Source of the DNA: JBMYTN01 sp049604415
GTDB taxonomy: Bacteria > Pseudomonadota > Alphaproteobacteria > Rhodospirillales > Rhodospirillaceae
Direction: 5' to 3'
Length of the DNA: 64,000 nt
Assembly: GCA_049604415.1 (NCBI GenBank)
Contig: JBMYTN010000020.1
Location: 1 to 64,000, forward strand
Positions 15,606 through 24,151 of this stretch are shown here, one piece after another. A program made the position numbers and the translations under genes. The notes beneath the pieces are model-generated. The model saw only the letters and a program-made list of their open reading frames with translations, had not been told where the DNA came from and made no database searches. How positions within the stretch are numbered: the first letter of the stretch is position 1; every line of letters begins with the position of its first letter.

Positions 15606-18040
15606 ATGCCCTCCTTTGCCGCCTGCTCTTTGGCGTAGCGGCGCGGTGCATCGAGGCTATCATAAAAGAGTTCTGCCAATTCTCGAACCTCAGGATTAAC
15701 ATCCAAGAGTATGTTTTTGTCCTCGATATAGGCTTTAAAGGCAATATATAGAGGAGCTGCACGATCTGAGTTTCCACTTTCTTGGAACCAGTCCAATAAT
15801 TTTTGTGTATATCCTTTTATTTCTACCAATCGAAAAATGCTAACAAAGCAAATATGAATCAACCAACTATTCATGGATTCAATATTTTTTAGGATTGAGT
15901 CGAGGTAATTTATCGCAAATCCGAAGTTATCATTTTTTATGAGCAATCCAACTTCGAGAAGAATGAAGTTATTGTTGCCTTGTTTCCTGAGTATATATAA
16001 TTTCTCTTCGGCTTCTTTGGTCGGCTTTGTTAAGATTTGAATCCAAAATAGGCAAATTTCTGCTGAAGTTCGGTCCATAGTGATTGATTGTGTAAGATAT
16101 TTCTCAGAGAGTTTTAAGTCTCTAAACTCGATAAATAGTTGTTGGCCAATGAAAAATTTGGAGATCGCAACGGCGTCTTTTGCGGTCTCTTCATTAGAAG
16201 ATCCAAATAATTCAACTATTTTTTTGAAAAAAATAATCGCCGTTTTTGTGTGATTTCTATTTATTGCAGTCTTGGCAATTCTTAAATGTGCTTTCAACAC
16301 CACAATCGATATTTCTTGATTATAATTTTTTTGGTACCTATCAATTATTTCTAGGTCGTTTCTTACCATCTCCTCAATATTTCCTAATTCTTCAAGTATT
16401 GCTCCTTTATTGAAGAGAGATTTTGCTAACTTCACTTCTACATATGGATCTTTGTTATCAAGGTACTCTACGAATATTTTATCCATTTTGTTTATTGCAG
16501 TGCCTTTATCTCCAACTTCATAAATAGCGAAAGCGATGGTTAATTCTATATCAACGAATAGCCTTGTGTTTGATTTCTTTAAGGTTGCGCCAAATTTTGA
16601 TGATAATTCGTCTAAACAAGAGAGGGCGTCATCAAACTCATCTTTATTCAAAAGGTCTGCAGATTTTTTTAGTAAAATACGGAGGTAAGCGTTCTCTGCT
16701 TCCGATTGAAGATTTCCCGTTTGATCGCTGTTTGAGAGGGCATCATAGTGTCTTGTGATTGACTCGATAACAGCATGTTCATATTCAATATTTAATGCTA
16801 AACCAGAGGAGTTTGCTCTTTGAAATATGTTTAATAGTTCTTGCGGGCTGTAAAACAAAGTAAGAAACCCAACGAGCCAGCGTAATTTTTGTTTGCTACG
16901 GCGTGTGCCATGTCTCATCAAATACCAAATATTAAAAAATCTTTCAGTTATTTGATGACCTGAATAAGATCCTGATGTCTCCAAGGTTTCGATTAAGCCA
17001 TCTTTCCGCATCCGATTCAATAAAGAAGACAAGGTAGTCGAAGGAATGTTAGTTATTTTAGACAGATCTCCGGTCGTTACTGGGTCCCAATGTAAAGCAA
17101 TGGCGTCGATAACAGCTTTTTGCTGTGCTGTTTGGTATTCCTCGACCCTATGCTTGTAATAGGGAGTGACTTGATCCAGGAGAACCTCAAGGTCTCTCAT
17201 GGTCGCTTCAGTATCTGCGGATTCAAGAAGCCGGTAGATCAAAGTCAAAACTCGAGGATTGCCGCCGGTTAAGACGTGCAGTGTTCTCAGGCGTTCCGGT
17301 TGGGTTTCCAAGACGTGTAGGACAGGCTTGCCAGCCTCGCCGCGCTCCGTGGCCAAAAATCGCATGCAGCGTTCTGTCTCCGGACCATCCAGTGGTTCCA
17401 GATACATGGGTTGGAAAAATTCATAGAACGCGGCGTCGCGATCTGCGCTTTGGCTTAGGGCCTGCGGTGAGGCACCAACCACAACAGGTCCGCCTGTGTC
17501 CTGCAAATAACGACGCAGGGTCCAGTGGTCGTCCGGTTTGAGATTGCTTAAGATTAAATCCAGATTGTCCAGCAGCAGCACCGCGCGGCGCTCAAGTGCC
17601 CTTAATTCTGCTGCGAACTGTTCGGCCGGGGCCTCATCCCCGGCCCAGGCCGCAGTCGCCATCGCGTCGTCAAGGCGTGCGGCCAGATCGTCTTGCCCAG
17701 TGGCTTCGGCCCACTCCGCCAGAGCCTCTCCGCAATTGCGCCAAAACGTGCCCAGGCTCAGAATATTATATTGCTCTTCCCGGAACTTTAGCGGAATGAA
17801 TTGATCGCTCAGCGCGGGCTCTTGGGCTATGGCGATAGCGATGCGGCGCAGCATGGAGGATTTGCCCATGCCCCTGACCCCAATGACCAGATGATGCTGG
17901 CCGCTCTCCTCTGGAGAAATGCTGCGCAGGCGGCGCAACAGGGTGTCCAGTTCTTGGGGACGGGCGACAAAATTGGCGACGAAATCATCGTCAGCCAATG
18001 TGTCTTGGTTGTATAGCATTGGAACAGGTGTGTGGGTCAT
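15599..18040 (-). CDS. STAND-like P-loop ATPase with winged helix and TPR-like region
   Basis: An 813-residue protein. Residues 54-62 are a Walker A (GVRGMGKSS), 153-161 a Walker B (VLLLDNLDL) and 187-192 a sensor-like strand (VVVGAS). A winged-helix part follows at about 310-355 (TTGDLSKITNIPSTTLSSLL). Residues 400-813 are helical with TPR-like pairs, for instance DDALSCLDELSSKFGA. This layout, ATPase then helical repeats, is that of STAND sensors. The first 280 codons are GC-rich; from about 17200 down the sequence becomes AT-rich with ATA, AAA and TTT codons, suggesting a mosaic gene. Its start overlaps the stop of the upstream ATPase by one base (TAATG), so the two form an operon. Function unknown; a defence role is my inference. 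Confidence 0.8.
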   Translation of the reverse strand: MTHTPVPMLYNQDTLADDDFVANFVARPQELDTLLRRLRSISPEESGQHHLVIGVRGMGKSSMLRRIAIAIAQEPALSDQFIPLKFREEQYNILSLGTFWRNCGEALAEWAEATGQDDLAARLDDAMATAAWAGDEAPAEQFAAELRALERRAVLLLDNLDLILSNLKPDDHWTLRRYLQDTGGPVVVGASPQALSQSADRDAAFYEFFQPMYLEPLDGPETERCMRFLATERGEAGKPVLHVLETQPERLRTLHVLTGGNPRVLTLIYRLLESADTEATMRDLEVLLDQVTPYYKHRVEEYQTAQQKAVIDAIALHWDPVTTGDLSKITNIPSTTLSSLLNRMRKDGLIETLETSGSYSGHQITERFFNIWYLMRHGTRRSKQKLRWLVGFLTLFYSPQELLNIFQRANSSGLALNIEYEHAVIESITRHYDALSNSDQTGNLQSEAENAYLRILLKKSADLLNKDEFDDALSCLDELSSKFGATLKKSNTRLFVDIELTIAFAIYEVGDKGTAINKMDKIFVEYLDNKDPYVEVKLAKSLFNKGAILEELGNIEEMVRNDLEIIDRYQKNYNQEISIVVLKAHLRIAKTAINRNHTKTAIIFFKKIVELFGSSNEETAKDAVAISKFFIGQQLFIEFRDLKLSEKYLTQSITMDRTSAEICLFWIQILTKPTKEAEEKLYILRKQGNNNFILLEVGLLIKNDNFGFAINYLDSILKNIESMNSWLIHICFVSIFRLVEIKGYTQKLLDWFQESGNSDRAAPLYIAFKAYIEDKNILLDVNPEVRELAELFYDSLDAPRRYAKEQAAKEGIK

Positions 18041-19170
18041 TAGGCTTCATGCCTTTGCCAGTAGCCCCGGATCAAGCCCGATAAAAACTTCCACCGATCA
18101 CCTTGGCGGATCAGCAAGCCGTCATTGGCAAGAATGTTCAAAACATCTTTGACGTTGCGTCGGGTCTTATCACTGTGTCGCCCCGTAATGCTCGCGATGA
18201 TCGTTTCCTCCCGTTCACCGCCTGGGTGGGCGGAGGGAGTGTCCAGGCAGTGTCGGGCGATGAAGCGGTCTTCTGGGCGGAGATTCTTATCGATATGCTC
18301 CGGATAAACCGCGAACTCAGAGGTTCTGTTTGACTGTAAGAGAGCATCGTAGGCTTTCTCCAAGTCTCCGCGCGTTGCTTTTGGCTTATTATCTTGTCCG
18401 AGTGTCGACGGGCGGACGGCATTGGCCACCGATTTTAGGTAATAAGGGGCGAGCCAGCCCAATTGCTCGAACAACCAATTGAAATCGTCGTCATCCGCAT
18501 CAAACGGTGCGGTCATTTGGTTGTAAAAAATCGGGTCGCGCAGGAAGGATCGGGCTTCGTCTGGGGTAAAGGGCTCAAGGACAAAGATTTCGAAATCGAC
18601 AAAGGCACCCTCCAAGTCAAACCGTCGGGCAATAACATCCAATCCGATGGAGCCGGTCATCACCCACTGAACTGATGTATAGCCCAGTTGAAGTGAGCGG
18701 AGCTTGTAGGCGAAGGAATAGGCTTCTTCCGGATTCTGTTCTGCTAGCTTCAGGAAAAAATAAGCGATCTCATCGATCAAGATTGCGGTGCGACCCTCTT
18801 GTGCATCCAGGGAGGCCACAAGCGTTTCACAAAATTCAATCGGATCCAATTGACCAAGGGCTTCTTTGGGGTCTGTGACAGAGGCACCGTTGCTCAGAGT
18901 GTTCAGGCGTTGTTTCACATTGGCCCAAAATTTTTGAGCGATACTGCTATGGTTTTGGATGCGCTGGCACAGCTTTTTAGCGAACTCTTTTGGGCTGCTC
19001 ATGCCTTGAACATCGAAATCGATGACATGCCATTGGTTTTTCGGCAAATCCTCGGCCAATCGCTTTAAAAGCCAAGTTTTACCAATTCTCCTTGGAGCGG
19101 GCATGTGGATGTTCACGCCTGCCTCCAATTTGCGTTTTAGGAGGGCCCGCTCTTTTTCGCGTTTGTGCAT
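18040..19170 (-). CDS. P-loop ATPase of the archaeal-ATPase (COG1672-like) type
   Basis: A 376-residue ATPase, first gene of a two-ATPase operon. Walker A is APRRIGKTW at residues 25-33, with the PRR-x-GKT form of this family; Walker B is AILIDEIAYFF, and VQWVMTGSIG is the sensor strand. The C-terminal third has a winged-helix-like segment ending DGLLIRQGDRWKFLSG. The start is fixed by a TGA two codons upstream. There is no clear ribosome binding site, and a 40-base palindrome ends only 14 bases before the ATG. Such ATPases occur in mobile and defence loci, but no role is proven. Confidence 0.82.
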   Translation of the reverse strand: MHKREKERALLKRKLEAGVNIHMPAPRRIGKTWLLKRLAEDLPKNQWHVIDFDVQGMSSPKEFAKKLCQRIQNHSSIAQKFWANVKQRLNTLSNGASVTDPKEALGQLDPIEFCETLVASLDAQEGRTAILIDEIAYFFLKLAEQNPEEAYSFAYKLRSLQLGYTSVQWVMTGSIGLDVIARRFDLEGAFVDFEIFVLEPFTPDEARSFLRDPIFYNQMTAPFDADDDDFNWLFEQLGWLAPYYLKSVANAVRPSTLGQDNKPKATRGDLEKAYDALLQSNRTSEFAVYPEHIDKNLRPEDRFIARHCLDTPSAHPGGEREETIIASITGRHSDKTRRNVKDVLNILANDGLLIRQGDRWKFLSGLIRGYWQRHEA

Positions 19171-19183
19171 GGCTCAGTCCGAA

Positions 19184-19223
19184 AATTTATTCAGATATGA
19201 ATTAATTCATATCTGAATAAATT
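19184..19223. promoter_or_regulatory. Perfect 40-base palindrome, double operator site 1
   Basis: Bases 19184-19223 equal their own reverse complement. The site holds two dyads of the form TTCA-N4-TGAA (19190-19201 and 19206-19217) parted by TTAA, giving a 16-base period. It lies 14 bases upstream of the ATPase start codon, so a bound regulator would block that promoter. Confidence 0.85.
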
Positions 19224-19303
19224 CAGCTGTCAATTCAATTCGAGTCAGGGCGGTAATTGGCGGTTTTCATCATTTTAAATGGCATAAAGGGCTATGGAAA
19301 AAT

Positions 19304-19345
19304 GCATTTATTCAAGTTTGAATTAATTCAGTTTTGAATAAATGC
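19304..19345. promoter_or_regulatory. Imperfect 42-base palindrome, double operator site 2
   Basis: A second site with the same plan: TTCA-N4-TGAA at 19311-19322 and 19327-19338, again parted by TTAA, with flanks GCATTTA and TAAATGC. It is 121 bases from site 1. The N4 bases differ between sites while the TTCA/TGAA arms are kept, as expected of a true binding motif. The rest of the 353-base gap from 19171 to 19523 shows no gene. Confidence 0.8.
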
Positions 19346-19523
19346 AGGATTTATAAAGCGATAAAGCTGTTGGCGCGTGCCTAAGAGGTTTTGCACTTTC
19401 GCGATCAACCTTATTCCCCATAGCAAAAACGCGATAAACGCCACTTGAATTTTTCTGCACCAAAGAAAGATGTTAGAGGCTTTGCACAATCCATTGGCGT
19501 TGTTCGGTAAAAAAAGGTGGGTT

Positions 19524-20219
19524 ATGAGCGATAATCGAATTGGCCGACCCAACACGGACCGACTTCTGGCCGTTTTGCTTTTTTTCAGTGTGTTCCTGAT
19601 CGGGGTTTTGGCCACGGTCTCCATCGTGTTGTTGTTGCCTTTGGCCCCAGAGACTTTGGTTGCCGGAAAGCAAAACATTGAAACCATATATTATGTCACA
19701 AATTCGCTGTTGTTTTTGGTCGCGTTGGGAGCAGCCGTTTTTGCTGGCCACCAATTCTTGGCCGCCAAGGAACAGAACAAAAATCTGAAAAATACCCACC
19801 GCGCCCAGGTATTTCTCGATATCCAGGAAATCTGGGATACGGGCCCTATGCGGGAAGCAAAAATACTGATTGTTGAATATTGCCGGGTGAGAGACTCAAC
19901 AGACCGGGTGGAGATCAACCGCTTATTCTCAGAGAAAATGACGAAACTTTATATGACACGAGAGTATTTTAATTACAGCCCGGCCCTGCATTTCATTGAA
20001 AACATTGGCCTGATGGTCCGCCGAGGCTATCTGACCATCGAAGATATCAACGACATTTTAGGGACGGCGGTGTTTCAGATTTTTGATTTATTCGAAAAGC
20101 ATATTCAGGATTTGCAGACCAAATTTGGCTCAAAAACCTTCTACGAGAATGCTATTTGGCTCAATTCAGCCCTGAGGGCCTATCGGAACAAAGAAAGCGA
20201 AAAAACCAAAGGCCGCTAA
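19524..20219 (+). CDS. Two-pass membrane protein, DUF4760-like
   Basis: A 231-residue protein with two membrane segments (about residues 14-38, AVLLFFSVFLIGVLATVSIV; and 55-75, VTNSLLFLVALGAAVFAGHQ) and a cytoplasmic helical tail (RAQVFLDIQEIWDTGPMREA onward). The plan resembles DUF4760 proteins, a match by eye only. AGGTGG precedes the ATG at 19524. It is divergent from the ATPase pair across the double-operator region and may be co-regulated with it. A hairpin terminator overlaps its stop. Confidence 0.7.
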   Translation: MSDNRIGRPNTDRLLAVLLFFSVFLIGVLATVSIVLLLPLAPETLVAGKQNIETIYYVTNSLLFLVALGAAVFAGHQFLAAKEQNKNLKNTHRAQVFLDIQEIWDTGPMREAKILIVEYCRVRDSTDRVEINRLFSEKMTKLYMTREYFNYSPALHFIENIGLMVRRGYLTIEDINDILGTAVFQIFDLFEKHIQDLQTKFGSKTFYENAIWLNSALRAYRNKESEKTKGR

Positions 20220-20233
20220 ACAGCGGCCTTGTT
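20209..20233 (+). terminator. Terminator after the membrane protein gene
   Basis: AAGGCCGCT at 20209-20217 pairs perfectly with AGCGGCCTT at 20222-20230 over a four-base loop that contains part of the stop codon. GTTGGGT follows, so the T-run is weak. Confidence 0.65.
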
Positions 20234-20449
20234 GGGTCTGCTCTGGCATCTGTCTCTCAGCAGAGGGGCCAATCTTGATTACAGGACATAACAGCTCCGT
20301 CCTTTGCAAAATAAAGTTGTCCTTATATATATTCAGTTTGTGAGATCTTCACAAGCGTAATGATATGCCGAATAACCCTATAAAGCATTATTTTATAGCT
20401 ATTTAGACCAATACTTTCCGGAAGGGAGCTTGGCGTTCTCTTTTTGTTT

Positions 20450-21346
20450 CTAACATGTCCACATCCCTGTTGAAATCGGCCGCGCCGCGCTGATGTCCTG
20501 CAGATACAGATAGCTCCAGGCTAGGCGCTCGGCCCCGTCCTCTGTGCGGACCCGGACCAAAACCCGGCGGTAGAGATTGTCGGCCACGCCGTAGCCCTGG
20601 AAAACCTCAATCGGGTCCATGGCGCGGACCGCACCCGGGGCGTCGGTCAAAGGCAGCAAGGTGCCGCGCACGGGATGGGCGTCCTCACGGCCCAGATCGA
20701 CCAGACCTGGATAGCTGCCCAGATCCACCAGCCGCCCCCCGCCCAGCAACAAGGCGGGCTGGGCTTGGCTGGCCTCAATGACGGGCGCGAGAGCCGGGAA
20801 GTTGCACTCCCCTGGCTGCAAGGTGCCGTATACGAACACCGCGCCGGGATCACCGCTGGGCTCGCCGCGCCCGGCCCGCTCGGCGGCTGCCGTGTCATGA
20901 CCGACCGCACGGCGGCCCCGGCACACAGCCTCCAGATAACCACGGCTCGGCGGGATCGGTGTTTCTAAGCGCAGCTCGGGCCGGGTGCGATAGGTCAGGG
21001 CCAGGATCTCGCGCCCCGACGCATCAACGACGATGGTTTCCATCCGGTCATAGCGCTGCCCGGCCCCTTCCTTGGCGTCCAAGGCCCGCCAACCGGCCTG
21101 CGAGACCGCAAACAACGCCCCGCTGACACAGCGGCCTAGGGCCGGATTGATGGTCAGCGCCCCGGCATCCCGGCGCAGGGAGCGATAGGTGAAGCTGAGC
21201 TCCCAATCCCCCAGCCAGGCCGGACCCAGCGGGTTTAAGCCATCATGGGCGTCGTCAAAGCCATGCTCCGCACAGAAGCGCTGCCAATCCTGGGCATCCA
21301 GATTGGAGCCATAGGCGAAATAGGGCCGGTCAGCAGAGGCGGGCAT
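20450..21346 (-). CDS. Tandem gamma-glutamylcyclotransferase-fold protein
   Basis: A 298-residue protein with two copies of the gamma-glutamylcyclotransferase (AIG2-like) fold. The first starts PYFAYGSNLDAQDW at residue 8 and has the acidic site ALDAKEGAGQRYDR; the second starts AVFVYGTLQPGECN near residue 170 and has MDPIEVFQGYG. Both glycine loops (YGSN, YGTL) and a candidate catalytic Glu are present. The enzyme may release 5-oxoproline from gamma-glutamyl compounds. The ATG at 21346 begins just ahead of the first fold. Gene lies downstream of rpsD but beyond its terminator. Confidence 0.8.
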   Translation of the reverse strand: MPASADRPYFAYGSNLDAQDWQRFCAEHGFDDAHDGLNPLGPAWLGDWELSFTYRSLRRDAGALTINPALGRCVSGALFAVSQAGWRALDAKEGAGQRYDRMETIVVDASGREILALTYRTRPELRLETPIPPSRGYLEAVCRGRRAVGHDTAAAERAGRGEPSGDPGAVFVYGTLQPGECNFPALAPVIEASQAQPALLLGGGRLVDLGSYPGLVDLGREDAHPVRGTLLPLTDAPGAVRAMDPIEVFQGYGVADNLYRRVLVRVRTEDGAERLAWSYLYLQDISAARPISTGMWTC

Positions 21347-21374
21347 GCGGTGGGTCCATGATCGGACAGGGCTC

Positions 21375-21407
21375 AAAAAAAACCCTGTCGAACCGGGTCC
21401 GACAGGG
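21375..21407 (-). terminator. Rho-independent terminator of rpsD
   Basis: Read on the minus strand, CCCTGTCG pairs with CGACAGGG over a nine-base loop and is followed by eight T. It is 33 bases past the rpsD stop. Confidence 0.92.
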
Positions 21408-21439
21408 GATGAACAGGCAAAGCTGGACGAAGGGTCCGA

Positions 21440-22054
21440 TTAGCGGGAGTAAAACTCGACCACCAGGTTCGGTTCCATCTGCGCCGGATAGGGCACGTCT
21501 TCCAGTTTCGGGGTGCGGATCAGGCTGCCCCGGCCCTTGGAATGGTCCACTTCCAGATATTCCGGCACATCGCGCTCAGCGCTTTCGATGGCTTCCATAT
21601 AGAGCGGGATCTGGCGGGACTTTTCTTTGACCTCGACCACGTCACCGGCTTTGACCACAAAGGACGACACGGTCACTTTGGTGCCGTTGACGAAGATGTG
21701 GCCGTGGCTGATGAACTGCCGGGCGGCAAACACGGTCGGGACGAATTTCAGACGGTAGATCACGGCGTCCAGGCGGTGCTCCAGAATCCCGATCAGGTTT
21801 TCGGAGGTATCGCCCTTGCGGCGCACGGCCTCGGCGTAATAGCGGCGGAATTGCTTCTCGCTGATATTGCCGTAATAGCCTTTCAGTTTTTGCTTGGCCA
21901 TCAGCTGGACACCGAAGTCGGTCGGCTTGCGGCGGCGCTGGCCATGCTGACCCGGGCCATATTCCCGATTGTTGATCGGGCTTTTGGGGCGGCCCCACAG
22001 ATTGACACCAAGACGACGGTCAATCTTATACTTGGAATTCAAACGCTTACCCAT
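21440..22054 (-). CDS. rpsD: 30S ribosomal protein S4
   Basis: S4 binds 16S rRNA early in 30S assembly. The 204 residues include KRLNSKYKIDRRLGVNLWG, REYGPGQHGQRRRK and the S4 domain RLDAVIYRLKFVPTVFAARQ with ISHGHIFVNG. It lacks the N-terminal zinc cysteines, as other C-minus S4 forms do. The ATG at 22054 is set by homology; the frame is open upstream. It stands alone rather than in a ribosomal operon, as is common in alphaproteobacteria. Confidence 0.97.
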   Translation of the reverse strand: MGKRLNSKYKIDRRLGVNLWGRPKSPINNREYGPGQHGQRRRKPTDFGVQLMAKQKLKGYYGNISEKQFRRYYAEAVRRKGDTSENLIGILEHRLDAVIYRLKFVPTVFAARQFISHGHIFVNGTKVTVSSFVVKAGDVVEVKEKSRQIPLYMEAIESAERDVPEYLEVDHSKGRGSLIRTPKLEDVPYPAQMEPNLVVEFYSR

Positions 22055-22239
22055 AATCAATCTCACCTTAGCTGGAGTGCTGTTGCGTCGGTTGTTGTTC
22101 GTTTGTGTCCCGGTTGGCGCCCATCTGCGCCCGATCAAAACCGATCAGCGCAAAGCACAATGGACCCGCCTGGAGCGAGCCTCACCCCCGGGAAGAAGCG
22201 CGGAGTATCTACAGCCCCGCAGTGGAGTCAAGAAGAAAC

Positions 22240-22295
22240 CGTTCAAGCGCCACGGAGGCTTCTCGCGCCATGGGGCGCGGCGGCCAGTCGGCCGC
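22240..22295 (+). repeat. Dispersed repeat B, copy near rpsD
   Basis: This stretch is the near-identical reverse complement of 10902-10958 (about three substitutions and one gap by eye). It contains GGCGGCCAGTCGGCCGC, a strong hairpin, and CGCGCCATGGGGCGCG. It lies in the 309-base gap between rpsD and the CDGSH gene, where I see no other feature. Confidence 0.8.
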
Positions 22296-22363
22296 ATCTC
22301 GACCGCGATGGAGACCATCGCGGTCTCGTACACCATTTTACTTCGACCAGGGGCGCTTTTGCC

Positions 22364-22609
22364 CTACAGGTCGTTATGGGTGCCGTCGCAGAAGGGCGGG
22401 GTCTTGGTGTGCTTGCAGGCACAGAACCGCTTCTTGCGGGTCATGGTCGACTTATATTCCATCGGCGCAAAACCGGTGCCCGTATGGGTGCCATCACACA
22501 TCGGCTGGCTCTTGCTCCGCCCACAGGTGCACCACCAATAGGTCTTGCCCTCTTCCAAATCCACGGCCATCGGCGCTTTGGCGGCAATAACAACGTCAGC
22601 TTTGCTCAT
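22364..22609 (-). CDS. Tandem CDGSH iron-sulfur protein
   Basis: An 81-residue protein with two CDGSH-type motifs: CTCGRSKSQPMCDGTH and CACKHTKTPPFCDGTH. Each has the C-x-C-x9-10-C-D-G-x-H spacing that binds a [2Fe-2S] cluster with three Cys and one His. Such small proteins act in electron or cluster transfer. It is alone, upstream of rpsD on the same strand, and downstream of pmbA. Confidence 0.92.
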   Translation of the reverse strand: MSKADVVIAAKAPMAVDLEEGKTYWWCTCGRSKSQPMCDGTHTGTGFAPMEYKSTMTRKKRFCACKHTKTPPFCDGTHNDL

Positions 22610-22677
22610 GCTGAAAATCCCTCTCTCTCAAACATGGACCAGAGATTGGGAGCCACCCCGTGCCTTACAACTGTTGA

Positions 22678-24036
22678 TCACGCACCGGCGATGGTCATGC
22701 CATCAATGCGGAGGGTTGGGGCGTCCGTGCCCCAGCGCATCTCCAGGTCATCCGCCGGGGTCATGTTGTTCAACATGTCCTTCAGATTGCCCGCAATGGT
22801 GATCTCGTTCACCGGGGTGGTGATCTCGCCGTTTTGGATCCGGAAGCCCGCCGCGCCCCGGCTGTAATCGCCGGTGATCATGTTCAGCCCCTGGCCGAAC
22901 AGGTCGGTCAGATACAAGCCGTCCTCAATATCGGCCATCAGCGCTGCGGGAGAGACCGTGCCCGGCTCCAGCCAGACATTGGTCACCGTCGGCGAGGGCT
23001 GCGAGGAAATCCCGCGCCCGGCATGGCCGGTGCTCTCCATGCCCAAATGCCGGGCGGAGCGCAGATCCAGCAGCCAAGTGGTGATCTGCCCCTTGTCGAT
23101 CAGCGCCCGGGCCTTGTTCGCCAGCCCCTCCGCATCGCAGGGCCGGGAGCGCGGCCCCCGGGGCCGGTGCGGATCCTCGCGGATGGTGACATTTTCGCCA
23201 AACACCGTTTCGCCCAGGCTGTCCTTCAAAAAACTGGTGCCCCGGACGATGGAACTGCCATTGATGCCACCGAGCACTGAGCCAACCAGACCGCGCGCCA
23301 TGCGCGGTTCAAACACGATCGGCAGCTTGCCGGTCTTCAGCCGCTCGGCCCCCAGACGGCGCACGGCGCGCTGCCCGGCGGAGCGCCCGATCTCCTCAGC
23401 ATCCTTCAGATCGTCGAAAAACACCGCCGTTGAGTAGTCGTAATCGCTCTCCATGCCGTCTGCACTGCTGCCCGCAATCACCGAGACGCCAAAGGAGGAA
23501 TGGGAGTTCCAATAGGCATGGGCGAAGCCATTGGAGCCGACGCCTGCGACCAGGGAGCGGCCCCAGCCCGCCTCGCCGCCATCGGAATTGGTGACGCCCT
23601 CAACGGCCCGGGCGGCATCTTCACAGGACAGAGCCAGGGTTTTCAGCTGCTCTTCGGAGGGCTCGTAATCGTCATAGCCATCGATCTCCGGCAGGGTCTT
23701 GGCCAGCTGGTCCGGGTCCGCCAGCCCGCAATGGGGGTCTTCCGGCACCGCCTTGGCCATGGCCACGGCGCGCTCGACCACCGCTTCCAGGGCGTCGCGC
23801 TGCAGATCGCCGGTGGAGACCACCGCCTGGCGCTGGCCGACAAAGACCCGCAGGCCAAGCTCTTTGGATTCCGCCCGCTTCAGATCCTCCAGTTCGCCCT
23901 GGCGGTAGGATACCGAGAGCGAGGTGCCATCGACCATCAGGGCATCGGCGGCAGAGGCGCCCTTGGCTTGGGCTTGCCGGACCACATCCTCCAGCAGCGA
24001 AAGGGCATCGGCGGCGGCGGGGGTGGACTCGGACAT
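22678..24036 (-). CDS. pmbA: TldD/PmbA-family protein, PmbA (TldE) subunit
   Basis: A 452-residue member of the TldD/PmbA family. TldE/PmbA pairs with TldD in a metalloprotease that processes small peptides such as microcins. Typical features are GLRVFVGQRQAVVSTGD, the middle GSSIVRGTSFLKDSLGE, and GDYSRGAAGFRIQNGEI near the end. It lacks the HExxxH zinc motif, as expected for the E subunit. The ATG at 24036 is the family start. tldD is not in the window. It is followed downstream by the CDGSH gene. Confidence 0.92.
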   Translation of the reverse strand: MSESTPAAADALSLLEDVVRQAQAKGASAADALMVDGTSLSVSYRQGELEDLKRAESKELGLRVFVGQRQAVVSTGDLQRDALEAVVERAVAMAKAVPEDPHCGLADPDQLAKTLPEIDGYDDYEPSEEQLKTLALSCEDAARAVEGVTNSDGGEAGWGRSLVAGVGSNGFAHAYWNSHSSFGVSVIAGSSADGMESDYDYSTAVFFDDLKDAEEIGRSAGQRAVRRLGAERLKTGKLPIVFEPRMARGLVGSVLGGINGSSIVRGTSFLKDSLGETVFGENVTIREDPHRPRGPRSRPCDAEGLANKARALIDKGQITTWLLDLRSARHLGMESTGHAGRGISSQPSPTVTNVWLEPGTVSPAALMADIEDGLYLTDLFGQGLNMITGDYSRGAAGFRIQNGEITTPVNEITIAGNLKDMLNNMTPADDLEMRWGTDAPTLRIDGMTIAGA

Positions 24037-24151
24037 GGACCCAGGACTCCTAAGGACAGGGAGGATGTGAACACATAAGCAGTAGGCCGGATGTGGAACC
24101 CGTTCCGAGCCCGCGCAAGGGCTCTCATGGCCATGGAGGTCGGGAGAGCGG

